DNA of 64,000 nucleotides, from NCBI GenBank assembly GCA_029582155.1, contig CM055895.1, positions 47,571,720-47,635,719 of the forward strand, in the 5' to 3' direction. Below the pieces are notes generated by a model. The model was not told where the DNA came from and did no database searches. It saw only the letters and a list, made by a program, of their open reading frames with translations. Positions 57,100 to 64,000 of the stretch are shown here, one piece after another. This DNA comes from Panopea generosa (taxonomy: Eukaryota; Mollusca; Bivalvia; Adapedonta; Hiatellidae). Made by a program: the position numbers and the translations under genes. Position 1 is the first letter of the stretch, and the number at the start of each line of letters is the position of its first letter.

Positions 57100-57400
57100 G
57101 ACGTTATTGCTGAACCAAGTTGGCACAGTAGATGAAAGTATGAACCGTCAAGAAAATTGTTCCGATAAATTATTGTTGGCGGGAGACAGATAGAAAACAA
57201 TCACCGGATACGGCAACTGGATGGCATATATGTGTGAATGCAACCTCATGTACCGTTTTATAATACAGTGACTGATATATGATACAGAGTCGAACAGACA
57301 TAACTGGTGGAGAAAATTAGTTTGGCACATAACAATTGCCAACCTTCCTGTGTAGCAGACGCCGTTATACAATAGCAGACGTAAATGCCCGCTGCCCACG
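57100..57400 (+). repeat. Dispersed repeat, copy 2 (partner at 50440-50720)
   Basis: Collinear with 50440-50720, with 22 identical bases at 57334-57355. Between the landmarks the two copies have diverged considerably. Confidence 0.6.
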
Positions 57401-57429
57401 ACATTGCATTGTTTGTCGTTCTTACTACT

Positions 57430-59740
57430 GTCTGTCATGTCCGCGCAATGTTTATTCAGAACGTTGAATTTACGTTTCTTGTTAACAAACAGGAGATATA
57501 ACCGGAAAACATTTCAGACTAACCAATCATATGTTCAGTTCTTTTCCTGTTTTCCAACAATACCAACCGTGATGAGCAATAGCATCGCCAAAGGTCATAT
57601 TATATCACCTTTTAAATGTCGAAGAAAAAAATTATATTATTTGAAATTTTTTACAGAAGGCTAGACGAACACCGTTTGCTTATTTTTAAAACGAGATTTA
57701 ATTAAGTAGATTAGTATATTGTTATACTTTAATTCTCAGTTCGAAACGAGATACCAATTTAAAGAATCTCCCAAATGAGTACAGCTGCAATAGCAAAATG
57801 TAGTTTCAGTTGTAAAGCGCAAACATATTTGAATATAATACTAGCTGCTTTCTGTCCTGGCCTTGTCGGCCCGGTGTCAGAACTAGGAAAGATTATAGAC
57901 TCTCCCGAGTAGGTCCGTTAAATAGCAACATATTTATTAATCATTAATCCTGGATATATTTTGTACTATCACATTTATATACTAGTATCCACGAGCCAGT
58001 ATTTTATTGACCGTACAAAAGCAGTGAACCCTGAATACAACTTAATATTCAGAATGCACTAATTTGCTCTTTCTTTGAAATAGTTACATTGTACATTTTT
58101 CCACCTTAAATTAACGTTTGTCCTATTACTAGTTTCACAGATATAACTATGAGTTTTTTATGTATTAGTATTACATGACTGTATGTATGTATTTATTAAA
58201 TGTTCAACAGCGGGTATCAGACTTTATGATACATTGTGTTGGGCATTGCTTTTCCTTAGGTTCCATAAGAACAATCAAACAAAGGCCGAAAGTAAAAATG
58301 TAACCCCCTTATGAAGTTAGGTTTAAACATTCAGAATAAAACGAATTTATACTTTTCAGGACAATTTCTTTTAAATCATTAACCAATAATACGAGATAAA
58401 ATCGGAAGCTTAAAATATTGGAGAAATTACATTTGATCTAGACTTGGTTCTGAAAAGTGCAAGTGGTGAAGTTAGATACACATTTCATGTTAATTAACAG
58501 CATCCTTAACGCGTTTGCATAAATTTAAACCTGTCATTAACGTATTATCCTTAATGTTCGCCTTTAATGTTTATGTTCATGAATATTCTTTATATCACTC
58601 TTCATTTGTCGTCTAATGTATAATATTATAGTGAATTCAGGTTTATGTATTCAAAGTGGTTTATTAAAACAAGTTCCATGTCATTATTTGAAGGTTAATA
58701 AACAATTAATTTACAGTCTGTCAAAATAAACGCATTTATTACTTTAAGTGGTTTAAATGTTGCTTTTCTGTTTTTAACACCATACCACATATGCATGCTA
58801 AGGCATTAACAATGAACAATTGAATAGCATGGCGGGAATGGTTTTATTTAAAATAAACAATATCGCTTTATAATTGGATGACGGATGATGAGCAAAGCTG
58901 GATATGCTCATTTACTAAGTTTAAGCTCCATAATGTCGTATTTTTCTACTGACTGTCCCAAGGCCGTGTTTTAACCTCCTCTGTGTGTATTAATACTCTT
59001 TATATTGAATATATATGATTCTTTAGTGGCTCCATACATTGAATGCTACCTCTCCTATTGGTCCTATAGTGTTCTATGTTTTATTCTGATTATTGCATAA
59101 TTATGAATATTTTAAATGTTTTAAAGATAGATTTATTTCAAATTGTGGCAAATTTTATTCCTAAAGAAGGAAATGTTATCTTGGAAAGAGACAAACGATA
59201 CTAGTATTTGTGCTTGCTTAATGCAGCTGTCTTAAGTATCCAACCACATCAATATGCAGCTTGCTTTGCAAATGTGAATCAAAATATACACAAATACCAT
59301 GTTATGCGAACATGTCATTTTTTTTGTTATACCATAAAATGACTTTAATGTAATATATAATCGATTACATTTGTAATAACGTGCGTAGAGAGTTATATTC
59401 ATGACTATTTAACTAACATTCTTACATGGCTAGTTAGAAAATTTCAAAAATACATTTCTGTAATTAAACATTTCTACAGCAAAAGGTGGGCAACTATCCA
59501 CCTACACCGTGGGCATAAAACAAATATTGAAAATTCATAAAACAAATAATAATTAAAAACAAACAACTGGTATGGCATAAGAAATGTTAATTAAGCAATC
59601 AGCAGTCCCTGCATTAAAGATATAGACTTATAGCCATAAATCTACCAAACTCCATATCTGAATGTATTTCATAACCAACCATGTGGGTTGATAAAAAAAA
59701 CGACTGCTAAAATATGTTGATGTTTCTGTGTTGGAAACGG
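57430..59740. other. Unassigned AT-rich stretch
   Basis: No tandem array, LINE wording, SINE head or convincing ORF. The 86-codon frame at 57404-57664 has no recognisable motif and overlaps the end of the dispersed repeat. Confidence 0.5.
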
Positions 59741-59880
59741 AAGGTAACATATCACTGGTGTTAAAAAGTTGACTTTTATAGGATTTCAACATATGCATGT
59801 ATTATTGACGTTTGAGGACTTCTTTTTTCAAAATATCCCTAAGTGTCACTGCACCCTCTTTAAAAAAACGAAGGTTTTCA
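59740..59880 (+). repeat. Dispersed repeat, partner of 47125-47235
   Basis: Contains 'ggatttcaacatatgcatgt' and 'tttgaggactt' in the same order as 47159-47205. The class is unknown. Confidence 0.45.
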
Positions 59881-62800
59881 ACCTACCAGTTATTGCTATG
59901 AAAAAACAACAACTCTTTTTTCCCATGGAAAACCTAGACCTTATTTTACATAGAACAAAGACCAAAATTCAACTGTGTAGTGAGTGAGACCTGTAAGGTA
60001 AACATCTAAACACAATAAGATTTAGTGTTTATTAAAACGTTGAATAAATTTAATATGAATTTGATCATTGTTGTAACGTATATATTTCCCTATAGATATT
60101 CAATAGTGCATGGATTTGTTTACTTGTAAATACAGTATCTATATGTTAACCCTGTGATTGAGTGCGATGCACTGAATATTCAGTTAGACTATAAAATCAT
60201 ATAATGTTTATTTATGTTGTTAACTGTATAGAAGGAACAACTTCCTCGGTTCTTTTTTTCAAATAGCATGACGTGGTGAAAATTTATAACATTTCATACG
60301 GATTCTTTTAACTGAGAAAAAATATTTTTTGCACATTAACGTATCTCATGGGTCTTTACTAAATGCTTTTATGTGCTTCATTGAGATAAAGAGCAAACAT
60401 CTTCAATAATTATACAAATAACATTAAAACTGCTCACAAATAAATCCATTTGCATATTGACTATTATAATGACCTTCATTTGATTGTGTTGGAAACCAAG
60501 GCATCTAAAATTAAAGCAACACTCTCACTCATGTAATCGTACATTTAAAAGAATAAATATTAACAACAGGAACATTTGGAAGTAAGAACAATTGGAGTGA
60601 ACATAACCTCCTATTAACACGGTACATACATATGCATAGCCGGATGAAAAGTTATGATTCAACAACTTTAGACTTAAACTGAAATTTCTTCTATCGCGTA
60701 ACTCCCTTTAATTAGCATTGTTTGAAAATATAATGCTTGTTTCATTTCCCATCGTGAAAAGACTCAATACAACCAAGTCTGCTATTTTGATGCACTCTTT
60801 GATTCCAAAAGATTCTTTGTCCAGATATTATTGTTAACATAAAGTGACGAATGCGAAGAGTTACACGTATAGAATAGTAATAAAAGCAATATAGTGTTAT
60901 CTTTTGCAAGGAACGTGCAATGTTTTTATAAGATTAACTTGGTTGGGATAATCATTACATATAAATCTAATTTGTTAATGCTTTCAATTATTAACGTAAA
61001 TGATGTAAACGCTCGACTGTTAAATACAAATACTGAGCACACGATTGAGTTTAAGTGAATAATAAACTCAAGTATCGTCTTGGAACCGGAGCCAACATAC
61101 CTTTTCTGGGGGCAAGCCAGCAGGTAAGGTGAGGGTTCTTTTAACCATGTTCATTATAATTTCATGGAACATCTACAGCCGCAGTTATTCCCCTGAACCC
61201 CCTTATAAACAAACTCAGTAAACCCAAGTCTGCTATAATTATCGTTTATCGATAACGCTAAGTGTTACCTGTAATCCTTGTATGAGCTATTGTTTACAAT
61301 AAATTATCATCACTTATTGACACCATGTTTCATATAAATACTAGAGTGGCTGTCATGCACTGTTTATTTATTTTGTTGGCTGTAAGTCCAGTTTATTAAT
61401 ACTGGTATAGTGTAAATTTAACTGTCGTATCAATGATTAATGTATAATAGTATTTTAGTGATACCACGTGTTAAAATATATGAAATGATGAACATCAATT
61501 GATTCACGCTTGTAGCCTGGGTTTATACCATATGTTACAACGGCATTATAAAACCTAAAGTTTGTTATTCGATACCGCGAAACATAGTGTTGTTTTAGCG
61601 AGAATACGAGTCGATTCTTTATTTTTATGGTGTAAATTTCACAAAAACATATGGTGTGAAATCATAAACTGTACCGTTTCGATAGGTTTCTGATTGTCCC
61701 GGTGTATTGAATTAATTGTATATGAACCGGCTGTATTTATAGTTTATGCTTATTTTTATTTTGCTCTATTGCAAAGAACACCCAAAGTTTACAACAACCG
61801 CACTAGAGTTCGCTCCCAGGGTAGACTCAGTACTGAGTGCTTCGAACTTTAAGATGAGTATAGTATATTTACGTTCTTCTCATTTTGTAAAATATCATTT
61901 ACCACTGAAAGAAGATATCATGTATTTTTGTATCTTGGTATTAAACACATTTCATGTAATAATAATTAAAAAATACAATCCTACCAAAGAGCACTTTCAT
62001 GCAACCTAGTTTAATAGTTTCATCAAGATAGATTAAATAAGTTCATTAACCAAAGCTCTTGAATTACCGTTTGCTGCCTTTCTTAATATGTCTCAGCTCA
62101 TCAAAGTATATCTAATTTTGGAAATGAATTAGACAGTTTAATTGAAGTCTTATTTGAATAATTTACCCATTTATGATCACAGGTATTCATTGATGGGATC
62201 AAATTATGATTAACAATGTAGTGTATGTGCACATATACCATACCATAGCGGATTCAATTGGCGTCTGATTACACCTAACTGAGGTAAATACCCATTGGAG
62301 TAGGGATAAGGTATACGTTTATATTTGTAATTCAATATTTTAATGGAACTGTATTGTAGAACGAATTCTTGCAAATATCTGTAGGCAGGGTCAGACAGAG
62401 TAATATAGTAGATTAAGGTAAATCGTAATTTGTGTTACATTGAAAAAGGGTTTCGAGAAACATTACTGATGTAAATGAAATTTGGACACCAAATGATGAA
62501 ACTGAATTTCAAGCAAAAATAATTGTTAGTTTGATGATTGTCCAAATAAAGCAATCTCCGAGTGACAAAACAAGAACATTTAGATATAACATTGCCATAT
62601 AAATATAAGGTAAGTTATACTGACAAATGGTTTAAACATAATATTAATGATATCTACAGTGAATTTCAAAATTATGATGTTATATTTCAACATCTCAATC
62701 AATAAAATTAAAGTCAGGGCAGTAGTAACCTGTTACAGTGCTTAAAAATTTATATAATGGAGTCGTTGGTAAAAAACATGTGTCTCTTTTTTTTAGAAAA

Positions 62801-64000
62801 GCACAAACTTGACAGAAACATACAACAAGGTTAACACATTATGCTAAGTTATTATATTAATGTATTAAAACTATAAAATGGTAGATCTCTTTACTTTGTA
62901 TACATGTATATATATCTTAGAATAACAGAGTAATTGTTAGAGACACAGAATCCATGTCAACACCATTAACGCAACTTAGCTAAGATAACAAGGAAGCTAC
63001 ACATACATGTATGTAGAAAAAGGGAGTTACATGGGATATACAATGTGTTAACACTCATTGGTGGCGGTAATTACCCTTGGAATGCGATACTGTTTTATTG
63101 TGTTCTTTATAATTCTACTGTTATTATACATAATGAGAAATTATTATATAACAAACAAGCCAGAGAACTACTTTTTAGCAACTATACTATTATTCGGACA
63201 TTTGGTCAATAGTTACGTCGATAATTTGATGATTTTGAAAAGATTTATTAAAATAAAAAAAAAAAAGGGTGACTTAATAATGATTGACATACGTATATTT
63301 GTTTTAAATTGTGAAAGATACTGAATGATTATTTATATTTCCAAACAACAAAAACACGTTTACCTTATTTTGCTGCTACACCATTGTTTTAATGGTGATA
63401 CATAAAGTGATTACAAAGGAAGGAATTGAATTTCTAATATGATCAAACAACCAAATCAGCATTTAAATAGCGAAAATCGAAGCTGCATAGCAACAATTAT
63501 GTCATGGAGTAATTATAACATATAAATACAAAGCCAGTGAAGAAGTGTCAACAGAGTCACCACCTTGGAACGGTAACTAGTACCAAAATCAACTTGTAAT
63601 ATCCTACCTGGCAAACGGGTCCATCTAGTCTTGCTCTTCTCTCCAAATTTCTTACACACCACCAGTTTTGTGAAAATAACATTAATTTTCATGTTCATAA
63701 ATTCTACTTTTTGACGGAAACCTTGTTAAAATTATCTCCCCAACTACATGAATCGTTTGAAGAAATTATTAATATGTGAAGAAATAGCAAGTATCCCATA
63801 TGAGGATGATTAACTCTAAGTTGTTTTTATACGAACAATTTTAATGTATAATCCGAAATCGTGAAGTACGCAAACTTATTTTCGCACATATATTAGTTAT
63901 ACATATAATATATATAAAAGTAATTTTCATGATATATATACCTATATAAAATATGCATTCTCTGTTGTTTATATATACACACAATACGAAATGTTCATCT
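59880..64000. other. Unassigned AT-rich stretch
   Basis: No gene, RNA, transposon or array that I can support. Small frames at 61746-62009 and 63058-63324 (the latter with a hydrophobic start, YCFIVFFIILLLLYIM) have no known motif and are probably chance in AT-rich DNA. The last 120 bases are 'tatata'-rich. Confidence 0.5.

Noticed and set aside
63058-63324. 88-codon frame with a hydrophobic N-terminal segment, possibly a small membrane protein
   Set aside because: The composition is typical of random AT-rich frames (Ile, Leu, Tyr, Lys, Asn), with no homologue that I can recognise and no supporting context.

Overview
This window looks like AT-rich intergenic DNA from an animal nuclear genome, most likely a bivalve mollusc. 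The evidence is the mix of repeats: tRNA-derived SINEs, several decayed non-LTR retrotransposons (LINEs) of different clades, TTAA-flanked MITEs, many minisatellites, and an array of a repeat whose units carry 'ttggcacaaatgtt' and 'aaggtcaaggtcac', a style I associate with bivalve genomes. I found no convincing host exon, no rRNA gene and no free-standing tRNA gene. No operon, Shine-Dalgarno site or other prokaryotic feature is present. The taxon call is inference from family resemblance.

The main structure is a mostly non-coding unit of about 10 kb (before insertions) present three times head to tail: copy A about 1320-11290, copy B about 17333-30340, copy C about 30623-48290. C lacks the last quarter of the unit. 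The copies are clearly diverged but collinear over dozens of anchor blocks. Differences between them are mostly explained by insertions: a LINE in B (24784-26941), two LINE complexes in C (35913-41130 and 44500-46985), copy-specific SINEs (7582 in A, 22576 in B, 31542, 33637 and 42835 in C), a MITE in A (1498-1707), and minisatellites expanded in one copy only (28 bp in A; 41 bp, inside a B-specific insertion, and 97 bp in B). One SINE (4655 / 20435 / 35785) sits at the same place in all three copies and so predates the triplication.

Between A and B lies an array of about 130-175 bp units that alternate in two subtypes (11385-17315). A Tx1/L1-type LINE (11746-16200, minus strand) splits it. 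Inside the duplicated unit one block of about 200 bp (6430-6615, 22968-23180, 43338-43550) is much better preserved than its surroundings, including 37 bases identical in all three copies with a TATA-like core. This is the best candidate for a functional, possibly undescribed, regulatory element. A 55-codon ORF at 29140-29307 in B, with a broken counterpart in A, is the best coding candidate in the unit.

To the right of 48300 the sequence is mostly single-copy within the window: a 49-bp minisatellite, a near-perfect 75-bp hairpin (54827-54901), short dispersed repeats, a purine-rich microsatellite with a LINE-like tail, and long stretches where I see nothing identifiable. All LINE reading frames are broken, so none of these elements looks able to move.
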